16,627 nucleotides of DNA from Thermoleophilaceae bacterium (GCA_016463365.1 JAEMRJ010000041.1:1-16627), one strand, 5' to 3'. Numbered from the stretch's first letter, positions 1 to 7,343 are shown. Program-made: numbers and translations. Notes: generated by a model from the sequence alone, not told the origin.

Positions 1-630
1 CACCTCTGGCTCCGGGTTGCGCGCCGCCAGGCCGTCCAGCGCGGTCGATTGCGGGATTCCGAATGCAGTCTCTGCGGCGACGCAGGCGAACTCAGCCGCG
101 ACCGGCTCGGCGCAGTGGTCGGCGACAAGCGACAGTGACCGGCGCAGCGGCAGTCCGGCGGCAAGGCATGCGCGCATCAGATCGAGGGCATCCGGAAGCG
201 CCTCGCGCAGCGCAGCGCCACGTCGGCTCGCGCGGCGCGCCAAGAGGTGCAACGGCAGTTCGGATGCTCCCCACAACAGCGCCGGCAGCGCGACGGGGAG
301 CATGCGCAGCGGCAGCACCGCCGCAATACGCGGAGCGAGCATCGCGGCGACCAGCACGCAGGCGACGCGCGCAGCGGCGACGTCACGGGCAGTTATCTGA
401 CCGTCGAGTCCCGCCCGCTGAATCGCCAGGCGCGCGTCGCGGCGCGCAAAGACGCCGACCAGCCACGGCATCAGGCGACGCAGCTGCCCGAGCGCCGAAA
501 GCAGCACTGCGCCCGCGCTGACGCCGGCGACCACGCTGTTGTCGCGAGCGGCCTTCGGGCGCCGTTCGCGCAGAGCGACGACCGCCATCAACGCAGAGAC
601 CGCGGCAAGGACCACCGCCGAGGCACGCAT
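1..630 (-). CDS. TadC-like pilus assembly membrane protein (partial, cut by window edge)
   Basis: Reading the minus strand from an ATG at 630 gives 210 codons without a stop to the window edge, so the C-terminus is missing. The N-terminal part is hydrophobic with Arg-rich loops. Near residues 170-210 the pattern LPDALDLMRACLAAGLPLRR followed by an acidic helix is typical of the type II secretion F domain (T2SSF) found in TadB/TadC/GspF. These are inner-membrane platform proteins that work with the TadA ATPase to assemble Flp pili. The start codon overlaps the stop of the preceding TadB-like gene by one base (TGATG), which indicates translational coupling. Position directly after tadB suggests TadC. 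The domain call is firm; the exact paralogue name rests on gene order. Confidence 0.82.
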   Translation of the reverse strand, partial: MRASAVVLAAVSALMAVVALRERRPKAARDNSVVAGVSAGAVLLSALGQLRRLMPWLVGVFARRDARLAIQRAGLDGQITARDVAAARVACVLVAAMLAPRIAAVLPLRMLPVALPALLWGASELPLHLLARRASRRGAALREALPDALDLMRACLAAGLPLRRSLSLVADHCAEPVAAEFACVAAETAFGIPQSTALDGLAARNPEPEV

Positions 631-1493
631 CAGGACGCTGCTCCGCCCAGCCGGTGCGCGAGCAGCACGCCGACAGCCATCAGCGCGAGCGAGAGCGCAA
701 GCATCATCGCCGTCGGGAGCAGAGTGAGCGCCCCGGTCACGAGTCCCGGCGCGAAGAGCTCGAGCCCGGCCGCCGTCACAATCGGAATCGCCGCGACGAC
801 GATCGCCGTGAATCGTGCCTGCGCGCTGGCCGAATGCGCGTCGCGGAGCGCGCGGTCGCGAGCGCGAAATGCGTCCGCGAGCTCGCGCATCAGGCGGACG
901 AGATCGCCGCCGCTCCCGCGGTGCAGTTCAATCGCTCCGGCGAGCGATTCGATCCGGGCAGAGTTGGTGCGTGAGCGCAGGGACGCGAGCGCGTCAGGGA
1001 TCCCGCCGCCGAGAGTGAGGTCGACGGCGGCACGGTCAAGCTCATCCGCGAGTGGCCCCGGCGTGGCCACGCCGGCCGTCAGCAGCGCGCCACGCACCGA
1101 GCGCCCGGCGGCCAGCGACGATGCCAGAGCGAGCGCGAATTCAGCGGCGCAGGCATCAATTCGAGCCGCGTAGCGCCGCCGTCGGGATCGAACCGCAGCG
1201 CGCAGCATGACCGGCGCAAGCGCCATCCCGATCGGGATGCCGTAGCCGCCGAGCGCCGTGAACCCGACGATTATTCCGATGAGCAACGATCCGGCGAAGA
1301 ACCGTCGCCCACCAAACGATTCGTGGATGCGGCCCTCGTCGAGAAGCTGACGGGCGATCAGCCGTGCGCGCTGCCTGCTGCCACCGAGCCGTGCAACACG
1401 GGTGACGTCGGCGAGCAACGCGCCGACCCCGCAGACGGCCATCGCGGCTGCCGCAGCAGAAAGCACGACTGCCGCCGTGCGCGCCGCCGTCAA
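630..1493 (-). CDS. tadB: TadB-like pilus assembly membrane protein
   Basis: A 287-residue membrane protein of the T2SSF family and a platform component of the Tad/Flp pilus. Hydrophobic segments lie at about residues 5-28, 66-98, 227-245 and 255-280. The conserved F domain spans about 115-240, including an AEFALALASSLAAGRSVRGAL stretch and a GGDLVRLMRELADAFRARDRALRDAHSASAQAR helix (about 195-227) that leads into the next membrane segment, as in TadB. Length matches the family. The start is a TTG that shares four bases (TTGA) with the stop of the tadA gene upstream. No better start is obvious, and such overlap is usual between tadA and tadB. The family call is secure. Confidence 0.88.
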   Translation of the reverse strand: MTAARTAAVVLSAAAAAMAVCGVGALLADVTRVARLGGSRQRARLIARQLLDEGRIHESFGGRRFFAGSLLIGIIVGFTALGGYGIPIGMALAPVMLRAAVRSRRRRYAARIDACAAEFALALASSLAAGRSVRGALLTAGVATPGPLADELDRAAVDLTLGGGIPDALASLRSRTNSARIESLAGAIELHRGSGGDLVRLMRELADAFRARDRALRDAHSASAQARFTAIVVAAIPIVTAAGLELFAPGLVTGALTLLPTAMMLALSLALMAVGVLLAHRLGGAAS

Positions 1494-2710
1494 GGCGATT
1501 CCCGCATCACGCTGGCCACGCGCGCTTCGCGTGCGGGATTCCAGTGCTCGCGGCCTGCATGATCGATCGCCATCAGTGGGTTCACCTCCAGCGCACCCTG
1601 CTCGCCGAGGCCGACTTCAGAAATCGCAGCGACACAGCGCCGGCCGCCCACAACGCGAGCCTGGTGCACAACCAGGTCGATCGCAGAAGCCGCCATCCTG
1701 CGAACCGCTTCGTGGGGTACGTCCACCCCGGCCATCAACGCCAGCGTCTGCACGCGCTCGAGCGCTCCCGCCGGTGAGTTGGCGTGGACGGTCGTCAATG
1801 ACCCGTCGTGTCCGGTGGTCATCGCCGCGAGCATGTCCAGCGCCTCACCGCCGCGCACTTCGCCGACGACGATGCGATCTGGCCGCATGCGCAACGCCGT
1901 ACGCACGAGCGCGCGAATCGTGACCTCCCCCAGCCCCTCGAGATTTGCCGGACGCGCTTCGAGGCGCACGACATGCCCCTGACGCAGTCGAAGCTCGGCC
2001 GCGTCTTCGATCGTGACAATGCGTTCGCACTCGGGCACAAAGGCCGAGAGGGCGTTCAGTGTCGTCGTTTTGCCCGAACCCGTGCCGCCGCTGACCAGCA
2101 GCGACAGCCGGCGCGCAACTGCCAGCGCCAGGAAGTCATGGGCGCGCTCAGAGAGCGTTCCGTTCTCGACCAGCGCCGCCGGATCGAAGTGCGAGTGCCT
2201 GAAGCGACGGATGGTCAGCGCCGGGCCACCCAGGGCGAGCGGCGGAATCACCACGTTCACGCGCGAGCCGTCAGGGAGCCGCGCGTCGCAGATCGGCGAA
2301 GCCTCGTCCACGCGCCGACCGAGCGGGGCGATCATCCGTTCGATCAGATCCTCGAGTTCAAGAGCCGAGTCGAACGCGACATCCGTCGGCGACACCACTC
2401 CCCCGCGCTCCACCCAGACCTGCTGATGGCCGTTGACCATGATCTCGTCCACGCTTTCGTCGGCCAGCAACTGCTCGAGCGGCCCGAAGCCCGTCGATGC
2501 CGTGACAACGCGATCCACGAGCTCCTGCCTGAGCCGCTCCGAGAGCGCCGGTGCCTCGCGATCGACCAGTCCCTGGATGTGATCGCGCACGGAGTCGCCG
2601 TCGCCACGCATTGAGATCCGACGGGCGCGGGCGTCGGCTATCGCGCGGTCGCGCAGCTCGGCGGCGAACCGCTCGAGCTCTGACTCTTGGTGGCGAGAAT
2701 TCGGACCCAT
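1490..2710 (-). CDS. tadA: TadA/CpaF-family pilus assembly ATPase
   Basis: A 406-residue secretion ATPase that powers Tad/Flp pilus assembly at the cytoplasmic face of the membrane. The N-terminal CpaF region (about 60-165) contains the family pattern [21 protein letters not shown]. Walker A is GGTGSGKTT at 208-216 with Lys214. The Asp-box region [10 protein letters not shown] is at 233-242, the Walker B region IVVGEVRG at 280-287, and the His box ([13 protein letters not shown]) at 299-311. All ATPase motifs are intact. No Shine-Dalgarno precedes the ATG, but a bipartite promoter-like element ends 6 nt before it and a near-perfect 26-bp palindrome covers the start codon. It overlaps tadB by four bases. 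A cpaE/tadZ gene, which often sits just before tadA, is absent here. Confidence 0.95.
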   Translation of the reverse strand: MGPNSRHQESELERFAAELRDRAIADARARRISMRGDGDSVRDHIQGLVDREAPALSERLRQELVDRVVTASTGFGPLEQLLADESVDEIMVNGHQQVWVERGGVVSPTDVAFDSALELEDLIERMIAPLGRRVDEASPICDARLPDGSRVNVVIPPLALGGPALTIRRFRHSHFDPAALVENGTLSERAHDFLALAVARRLSLLVSGGTGSGKTTTLNALSAFVPECERIVTIEDAAELRLRQGHVVRLEARPANLEGLGEVTIRALVRTALRMRPDRIVVGEVRGGEALDMLAAMTTGHDGSLTTVHANSPAGALERVQTLALMAGVDVPHEAVRRMAASAIDLVVHQARVVGGRRCVAAISEVGLGEQGALEVNPLMAIDHAGREHWNPAREARVASVMRESP

Positions 2711-2727
2711 AACTAGTTAAGGGTCCG
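2702..2727. repeat. 26-bp near-perfect palindrome over the tadA start codon
   Basis: The arms CGGACCC (2702-2708) and GGGTCCG (2721-2727) flank a central perfect palindrome TAACTAGTTA (2710-2719). Only the A/A pair at 2709 and 2720 fails to match. The tadA ATG (2710-2708) and the CCCTTAA box lie inside it. It could be a DNA operator or, in RNA, a stem that buries the start codon. Confidence 0.7.
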
Positions 2728-2748
2728 GCGGGGGTACTTTTACCCCCC
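2711..2748 (-). promoter_or_regulatory. Bipartite promoter-like element upstream of tadA
   Basis: On the minus strand GGGGGGTAA (2748-2740) is followed by 16 nt, then CCCTTAA (2723-2717), then 6 nt, then the tadA ATG. The DUF192 gene and the RAYT gene carry the same two boxes at the same spacings. The distance between boxes suits -35/-10 recognition by a sigma factor, and the 6 nt before ATG suits a leaderless transcript. The upstream box is also half of a hairpin (GGGGGTA, four bases, TACCCCC at 2730-2747). Confidence 0.6.
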
Positions 2749-2763
2749 TCTGGGAAACTTTTT

Positions 2764-4071
2764 TTACGGGTCCGGCGTCGGAAGCGGGTTCCACGGAGCC
2801 GGACAGTACGGACTCACGGGGTAGACACTGGGCATGCACGGGTCGTACGAATCACCCGGCGAATTGGGATCGGCACCGAAGGTGTACCACTCGTAGAAGT
2901 TGCTGTAGCGGTTGTCGTCGCCGTCAATCCTTGACCCGTCGGGATCGCCGCCGGGCGCCGAATCGATCGCCGACGTCGGCGGGGTGCCGCCCGGACCGTT
3001 GTTGGGGACGATCGAACTGCAGTCTGCAACGGCGAGCGCGGTCGGCGGGCCGTCGTGGTCCTGATCGTCGAGTCCGTCACACAGACCGTCGCCGTCAGTG
3101 TCCGTCTTGAGCCAGTTGAGGTCACGTACCGGGTTTCCGCTCTGGAAGGCCTTGAGCTCGACATAGTTGGGCAGAAGGTCATGGTCCTCATCTTCAGCGC
3201 TGTCAATCTTGCCGTCGCCGTCAGAGTCCTGATCGGCGTCGCTGTAGAAGCGCGCCATCAGTCCGGTGTACTGCCAGGCGCGGTATTCGCCGTGCGTCGT
3301 GAGGCCGTCTCCGTCAAAGTCAGTTCCCGAGTCGGCAACCAGCGGATTCGGGTACGGACGCAGCGCCGGGTACGGGAGCACCGGTCCGCCGTTGTAGTCA
3401 AAGGCGACCGTGTACTCGTAGAAGTCGCTGGCGTCGTCGTTGTCGGTGTCGATATTGCAGATGTCTGTGCCGATTGACTGCTCGCCGATGTCGTCAAGCA
3501 GGTCGTTGTCGTCATCCGGGTCGAGTCCGTTGCGAATTCCGTCCTTGTCGCAGTCGCCGTCCGTTCCCGTGTCGGTCGGGATCGACGTTGCTGACTGTTT
3601 GGCCATCCGTGGCGAGATCGAGGTTCCCGTCCAGGCCTTCGCCGCGCCGAACTTCGTGATCGGACGCAGCCGGAACATGTTGTCGAGCGGACCGCCGGTG
3701 GTCTGCGTGGAGCGCACCAGGTCGCCGGTGACATCAGGAACAACCACTGTTGCGCGGGTTGTGCTGGTGGCGCTTCCGCGCGCCGTGAATTTGCGGGTGC
3801 TCCCGTCACGCCGGAACATCACCACGAGGGTCTTCTTGCCCTTGACGAAGTTCTTTCCGGTCAGCTTCAGTGTCTGGCCGACGTAGACGTCGGTGAGCGG
3901 GTCAACCTTGGTGATCTTCGGCAGCGCGCTCTTTGTGGTTGAAGTGCGTGACTTCGCAGCGTCGGCAACTGGGGCGAGCGCCGTGAGCGCGAGCAGCAGG
4001 ACGAATGCGATCGAGAACGCGATTGTCGTCGTGCGAGAAACAGAAGTGTCGTGTCTACGGATAGAGCTCAT
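2764..4071 (-). CDS. Secreted IPT/TIG-domain protein with calcium-binding (thrombospondin type 3-like) repeats
   Basis: A 435-residue predicted secreted protein. Residues 1-39 form a Sec signal peptide: basic start, hydrophobic core at about 17-33, and an ADAA-K cleavage-like site. Residues 50-112 resemble an IPT/TIG immunoglobulin-like fold (KITKVDPLTDVYVGQTLKLTG and following). From about 165 to 400 it carries repeated Asp-rich loops such as DTDGDGLCDGLDDQDHDG and DADQDSDGDGKIDS, the pattern of thrombospondin type 3-like calcium-binding repeats. The tail is Pro-rich with no LPXTG motif and no C-terminal membrane helix, so it is probably released or pilus-associated. It lies between cpaB and tadA in the same direction, which suggests a surface or adhesive partner of the pilus; that role is inferred. 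A weak GAAAGG lies 11 nt before the start. Confidence 0.75.
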   Translation of the reverse strand: MSSIRRHDTSVSRTTTIAFSIAFVLLLALTALAPVADAAKSRTSTTKSALPKITKVDPLTDVYVGQTLKLTGKNFVKGKKTLVVMFRRDGSTRKFTARGSATSTTRATVVVPDVTGDLVRSTQTTGGPLDNMFRLRPITKFGAAKAWTGTSISPRMAKQSATSIPTDTGTDGDCDKDGIRNGLDPDDDNDLLDDIGEQSIGTDICNIDTDNDDASDFYEYTVAFDYNGGPVLPYPALRPYPNPLVADSGTDFDGDGLTTHGEYRAWQYTGLMARFYSDADQDSDGDGKIDSAEDEDHDLLPNYVELKAFQSGNPVRDLNWLKTDTDGDGLCDGLDDQDHDGPPTALAVADCSSIVPNNGPGGTPPTSAIDSAPGGDPDGSRIDGDDNRYSNFYEWYTFGADPNSPGDSYDPCMPSVYPVSPYCPAPWNPLPTPDP

Positions 4072-4127
4072 CGGGGAATGCGCCTTTCAAGTGCGGAGTT
4101 GCGCCCTCCCCGTATCGACCGCCTCAT
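4068..4127 (-). CDS. Possible 19-codon upstream ORF, Arg-rich, overlapping the start of the IPT/TIG gene
   Basis: In the 106-bp gap between cpaB and the IPT/TIG gene an ATG at 4127, with AAAGGG five bases upstream, opens a 19-codon frame rich in Arg. It ends in a TGA that overlaps the next start codon as ATGA. The ribosome-binding-like sequence and the overlap suggest a translated leader coupled to the next gene, but a frame this short can arise by chance. Confidence 0.25.
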   Translation of the reverse strand: MRRSIRGGRNSALERRIPR

Positions 4128-4177
4128 GGAAACCCTTTAGGTGGCTTTTGGACGCTGCGCCGAGGTTGCCGAGCTGG

Positions 4178-4783
4178 TCATGGAACCACCACCGCGCGCA
4201 GTTCATGCGCGAAGACATCGGCCCGCACCACCGCTGCAGTCTGGCTGCGCGCGAGCCGGAGCGTCGCCCGCGTCCGGCCGGCGGCTGCACTCTCCTGCGC
4301 GGCGAGAACTTCAGCCCCGCTGATCAGGGTCTCCGTGCGCTGCGCGCCGCCAAATCCGCTCGCGTACAGATCCACGCGGTCGCCGACCTGCAGCGACTCG
4401 CCGATGGGCGAGACCACCGCATCGACCGTGAGGGCGCGCTCGGCCGCGCGCAATTTGAAGCGCGGGGTGGCCGATGCCCCGCCGCTGAGGATCGACCGCG
4501 TCACGAACCCGCCGTCCGGGACCGGCGCCTGCAGGCGCTCTCCGACTGCTTCGGACGGATCACTCAAGGCGTCGGGCGGGGCGAATCTGCTCGGGACCTG
4601 TCGGACTGCGAGCGCGCGGCCGGTATCGAGCTGAGCACCCTGCTCGAGCGGAGCTTCGGCGACAAGCACGTCCCGCAGCGGTCCGTCCTTCTGAGCTGCG
4701 CTCCCGGTGTAGCTGAAGGTCATCCACCCTGCGAGCAGGGCGCAGAGTGCGGCCGCAAGCGCGAAGCCGCCGGCGCGGCTCAC
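4178..4783 (-). CDS. cpaB: CpaB/RcpC-family Flp pilus assembly protein (SAF domain)
   Basis: A 201-residue protein of the CpaB/RcpC family, thought to act in the periplasmic or cell-envelope part of the Tad pilus. One N-terminal membrane anchor lies at about residues 6-25. A SAF-like domain follows at about 37-100 (DVLVAEAPLEQGAQLDTGRALAVRQVP and following, with VPDGGFVTRSIL). An RcpC-like region is at about 110-198, with VSPIGESLQVGDRVDLY typical of the family. It is shorter than many CpaB proteins, which are often 250-300 residues. The start is a GTG sharing four bases (GTGA) with the stop of the histidine kinase gene, so the two are translationally coupled. Family call is good; the name follows the usual CpaB/RcpC assignment. 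Confidence 0.85.
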   Translation of the reverse strand: MSRAGGFALAAALCALLAGWMTFSYTGSAAQKDGPLRDVLVAEAPLEQGAQLDTGRALAVRQVPSRFAPPDALSDPSEAVGERLQAPVPDGGFVTRSILSGGASATPRFKLRAAERALTVDAVVSPIGESLQVGDRVDLYASGFGGAQRTETLISGAEVLAAQESAAAGRTRATLRLARSQTAAVVRADVFAHELRAVVVP

Positions 4784-5595
4784 TCGATCACCGATCCTCT
4801 GTCGAGCGGGTCGGGACCGATCAGCACCGCAGATGAATTCGATGGATCGTGCAACGCCGGAACGGTGAACACAAGTTTCGCGCCGCCCGGCGACGGCGCG
4901 CTCGAGACGTTTCCACCGAGTCGTCGCGCAGAGTCACGCGCGATTGAAAGCCCGTGGCCGTGCGGTCCGGTGGATGCGCGTCGGGCGATCCCTGCGAGCG
5001 GTCCGGGCAGTCCCGGCCCCTGGTCAGAGACTTCGACACGCAGTGAGTCGCAGCGGACGCGCGCGCGCAGCACGATTTCACCCTCGCCATGGCGGATCGC
5101 GTTGGCGAGCAGGTTCGCCACCACTTCGACGAACTGGCGCTGCGGTCCGTTGGCAAAGATGCCCAGTTGCGGACCCTCCCATTCGAAGCTGAAATCGCGG
5201 CCGCAGCGGCGGGCCGCCTCGCCCCAGATCAGCGCGAGTCGTTCCAGTTCGGCGTGGGCATCGATCCTCGATTTCCGCGCCCGGCGCGTCGCCGCGGCAT
5301 CAGCCAGCTGAGCGCGCGAAAGCGTCGGCGCCACCAGCCGCGAATGCAGCAGGCGTTCGAATTCGCCGAGCCGGCCGTACGATCGCTCAAGTTCGTCGGA
5401 TGCGGCCTGACACACGCCCGGACGATCGAGGTTCAACACAGGCATCAGGTCGACCGCCAGACGGGCCGCCGTCAGCGCGCCGCGCAGTTCATGGAGCTCT
5501 CGCGAAAGCGCACCCCGACGTCGGCGCGCCAGCGCGATGAAGCCGAGCATCGCCAGCGATCCGCAAAGCCAACAGATGATCATCACGGTGAGCAT
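4780..5595 (-). CDS. Small membrane-anchored sensor histidine kinase
   Basis: A 271-residue histidine kinase. One membrane segment lies at about residues 3-23, with no extracellular sensor domain. The dimerisation/phosphoacceptor helix starts almost at once, with HELRGAL and probable phospho-His35. The ATPase domain has an N box (FVEVVANLLANAIRHGEG, about 157-174), a G1 box (DQGPGLP) and a G2 box (GPHGHGLSIA). The ATG directly abuts the TGA of the response regulator upstream (TGAATG), and its own stop overlaps the cpaB start. The pair is therefore a two-component system inside the pilus operon. Lack of a sensor domain suggests it reads a membrane or protein-partner signal, which is inference. 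Kinase assignment is firm. Confidence 0.9.
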   Translation of the reverse strand: MLTVMIICWLCGSLAMLGFIALARRRRGALSRELHELRGALTAARLAVDLMPVLNLDRPGVCQAASDELERSYGRLGEFERLLHSRLVAPTLSRAQLADAAATRRARKSRIDAHAELERLALIWGEAARRCGRDFSFEWEGPQLGIFANGPQRQFVEVVANLLANAIRHGEGEIVLRARVRCDSLRVEVSDQGPGLPGPLAGIARRASTGPHGHGLSIARDSARRLGGNVSSAPSPGGAKLVFTVPALHDPSNSSAVLIGPDPLDRGSVIE

Positions 5596-6348
5596 TCATG
5601 CCCCCGGTCGCGGCTCTGAGGCGTAGAGGCGATAACCGACGCCCCAGGTGTTCAGCACATATGTGCGATCGCCGCCGCTGAGCTTTGCGCGCAGCCGGCA
5701 GGCATGTGCGTCGAGCGTGCGCGTCGATCCGGCACCGGTGTAGCCCCAGACGTCACGCAGCAGACGCTCGCGTTCAAAGACGCGCTCGGGTTCTCTGGCG
5801 AGTGCGATCAGCAGCGAGTACTCCTTGTGGGTCAGCGAAATCCGTCGCCCGGCGAGCAGAACATCGCGCTTGCGAGGATCGATCTCGAGCTCCCCCAGCA
5901 GGAGCGGGTCGTCGAATTCGACGGTGGCCGCCCTGCGCAGCACCGCAGCAATGCGGCCGCGCAGTTCGCCGAATGAGTACGGCTTGGTGACATAGTCGTC
6001 GCAGCCGAATTCGAAGCCGCGGATGCGGTCGATCTCTGCGCCGCGGCCGCTGACCATCACCACCGGCAGCTGCGCGAGCGTGTGTTCGGGCGGCCGCAGC
6101 TTTCCATTGCGCAGGCTGCGCAGGAGCTCGTAGCCGGTTCCGTCGGGGAGATTCACGTCAAGCAGCACCAGATCGCAAGTGCCCCTTCGCAGCTGGCTCC
6201 GGGCTGCTTCGAGATCTGCCGCTCCGACTGCGGAGTAGCCGTCGAGTTCAAAGGCCTCGACCAACCGCAGCCGTACGGATTCGTCGTCATCGACGATCAG
6301 CAGCTGGCTGCTGCGCCGGCTGCTGCTGTTGTCTACAGACGTATTCAT
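5596..6348 (-). CDS. OmpR/PhoB-family response regulator
   Basis: A 250-residue DNA-binding response regulator. The receiver domain (about 15-135) shows the acidic cluster VDDDE at 19-23, phosphoacceptor Asp64 in LVLLDVNLPDG, and the conserved Lys122 in YVTKPYSF. The C-terminal winged helix (about 145-245) has LTHKEYSLLIALAREPERVFERERLL and ends with TYVLNTWGVGYRL, as in OmpR/PhoB. The frame stays open to 6855, but that extension is low-complexity and overlaps the DUF192 gene. A strong GAGGAG just upstream supports ATG 6348, or the adjacent ATG 6351. The start overlaps the stop of the DUF192 gene. It is cotranscribed with its kinase and cpaB, so it probably controls pilus genes. Confidence 0.93.
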   Translation of the reverse strand: MNTSVDNSSSRRSSQLLIVDDDESVRLRLVEAFELDGYSAVGAADLEAARSQLRRGTCDLVLLDVNLPDGTGYELLRSLRNGKLRPPEHTLAQLPVVMVSGRGAEIDRIRGFEFGCDDYVTKPYSFGELRGRIAAVLRRAATVEFDDPLLLGELEIDPRKRDVLLAGRRISLTHKEYSLLIALAREPERVFERERLLRDVWGYTGAGSTRTLDAHACRLRAKLSGGDRTYVLNTWGVGYRLYASEPRPGA

Positions 6349-6698
6349 CATTCTCCTCGGGTCGATTTGTGGAACTGCATTCCGGGTCGGATCGCCATGC
6401 GAGCTGCTTCGCCGCGGCGAAACTCGAACGCTTCGGCCGCCGCGCGATCGCCGATCATCCGCCAGGGAGCCAGCTCCCGCACCGAGGTGACGGCGCCGTG
6501 GGAGTTGACGAAGATGACGTCCAGCGGGCGCTTCATCCCGAACCCGTGCACAGAGCGACAGCGTGTGAGGCGCAGAGCTGCGCCGGGCGCAAGTTCTTCG
6601 CGCCCGAGCATCCCGGTCAATTTGCGGATCCCCGTTGCGCGGTGCACAGACAAGTGCACGCACTCGTCGATCAGCCATCGTTCGGCGATAATTCCCAT
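6348..6698 (-). CDS. DUF192-family protein, first gene of the pilus cluster
   Basis: A 116-residue protein matching the DUF192 pattern: GMLGREELAPGAALRLTRC at about 29-47, SVHGFGMKRPLDVIFVNSHGAV at about 49-70, then LAPWR and a C-terminal FEFRRGEAARMAIRPGMQ. The HGFGM...PLDVIF core is the family signature. The biochemical function of DUF192 is unknown to me. I recall such genes near Tad and secretion loci, but I could not check this here. It has no signal peptide. Its TGA overlaps the start of the response regulator. No Shine-Dalgarno precedes the ATG; instead the bipartite promoter element found at tadA and at the RAYT gene ends 6 nt before it. It is thus the likely first gene of the regulator-kinase-cpaB transcript. 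Confidence 0.85.
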   Translation of the reverse strand: MGIIAERWLIDECVHLSVHRATGIRKLTGMLGREELAPGAALRLTRCRSVHGFGMKRPLDVIFVNSHGAVTSVRELAPWRMIGDRAAAEAFEFRRGEAARMAIRPGMQFHKSTRGE

Positions 6699-6737
6699 GC
6701 ACCGTTAAGGGATTGACGGTCGGTTTCTTACTCCCCC
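6699..6737 (-). promoter_or_regulatory. Bipartite promoter-like element upstream of the DUF192 gene
   Basis: On the minus strand GGGGGAGTAA (6737-6728), 16 nt, CCCTTAA (6711-6705), 6 nt, then the ATG at 6698. Spacings are identical to those at tadA and the RAYT gene. No Shine-Dalgarno is present, so a leaderless transcript is likely. It would drive the DUF192-regulator-kinase-cpaB operon. Confidence 0.6.
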
Positions 6738-6859
6738 AAATGGGTGATCTTGTAAAACCTCTCCGTTCAGGGCGGGAGTGCAAGGCGCTTTGCACCGCTC
6801 GCGCGGGGGAAGGAATCAGCCGTAATCTCCCGACGTCGGGTCGCATCGCGCCCACACAG

Positions 6860-7324
6860 ATGATGGATCCCTACCGCCGACAAAACTACGACTCCGGCTC
6901 GGACTACGTCCTTGAGTACGGCGAGCTCCGCTTCACCTTCAACGAGCGCGACTTCTGCGAACGCGTTGAACAGGCAGCGACGAAGCTCGGCTTCATCGAG
7001 GGCCGGCTCGCCTTCGAGGAGTCCGAAGACCTCGTGAATCTCGTGGTCAACGGTGAGGTCGATGACGCGGTCTCTGCTCTGGGCCTGCACATCAACGAGT
7101 GCTGGTGTGAACTCAGCGGCAACGATGAGGGCTCGCTGGTGCACTGGCTGCGTCGCCTCGTCTTCCGTGGCGCCTGGCTGGATCAGCGGGTGATCGAGGG
7201 CGAACTGGACATCGTCTTCGACGAAGAAAGCGGCGAATTCCTCTACGCCCAGCCAGACCGCGGCTACGAACCGATCATCCTCGCGACCGGCCCGTCCTGG
7301 CGCCAGGTCGCCTACCACCAGTAA
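6860..7324 (+). CDS. Conserved-looking acidic protein of unknown function
   Basis: I do not recognise this 154-residue protein. It is acidic, soluble, and has no signal peptide or membrane segment. Visible stretches include YVLEYGELRFTFNERDFCERV near the N-terminus, a Trp/Cys spot (INECWCELSG) in the middle, and WLRRLVFRGAW followed by an acidic strand-rich C-terminal part. The frame is open upstream to 6713, but that part reads like untranslated sequence. The tandem ATGs at 6860 and 6863 are the best start although no Shine-Dalgarno is seen. Codon use (strong G/C third positions) supports a real gene. It is divergent from the pilus operon across a 161-bp gap and is followed after 19 bp by the first REP palindrome. 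Confidence 0.65.
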   Translation: MMDPYRRQNYDSGSDYVLEYGELRFTFNERDFCERVEQAATKLGFIEGRLAFEESEDLVNLVVNGEVDDAVSALGLHINECWCELSGNDEGSLVHWLRRLVFRGAWLDQRVIEGELDIVFDEESGEFLYAQPDRGYEPIILATGPSWRQVAYHQ

Positions 7325-7343
7325 GCCCTCCCCCTCCGCCGTT

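Noticed and set aside
2740..2763. SigB-type promoter (GTTT then GGGTAA) before tadA
   Set aside because: The two boxes are only about 9-10 nt apart, too close for the known 14-16 nt spacing.
2730..2765. Rho-independent terminator (GC hairpin with T-run)
   Set aside because: The T-run is on the plus-strand side, 11 nt from the stem, and no plus-strand gene ends there; on the minus strand no T-run follows the stem.
4131..4140. A fourth CCCTTAA-type box (ACCCTTTAG) in the cpaB to IPT/TIG gap
   Set aside because: The sequence differs, no G-run TAA box lies 16 nt upstream, and it points away from the downstream gene.
6349..6855. N-terminal extension of the response regulator frame up to 6855
   Set aside because: It overlaps the DUF192 gene, is Arg-rich low-complexity sequence, and a strong GAGGAG places the start at 6348/6351.
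6713..6859. Upstream extension of the unknown plus-strand gene to 6713
   Set aside because: It reads like intergenic sequence and overlaps the promoter-like element of the divergent DUF192 gene.
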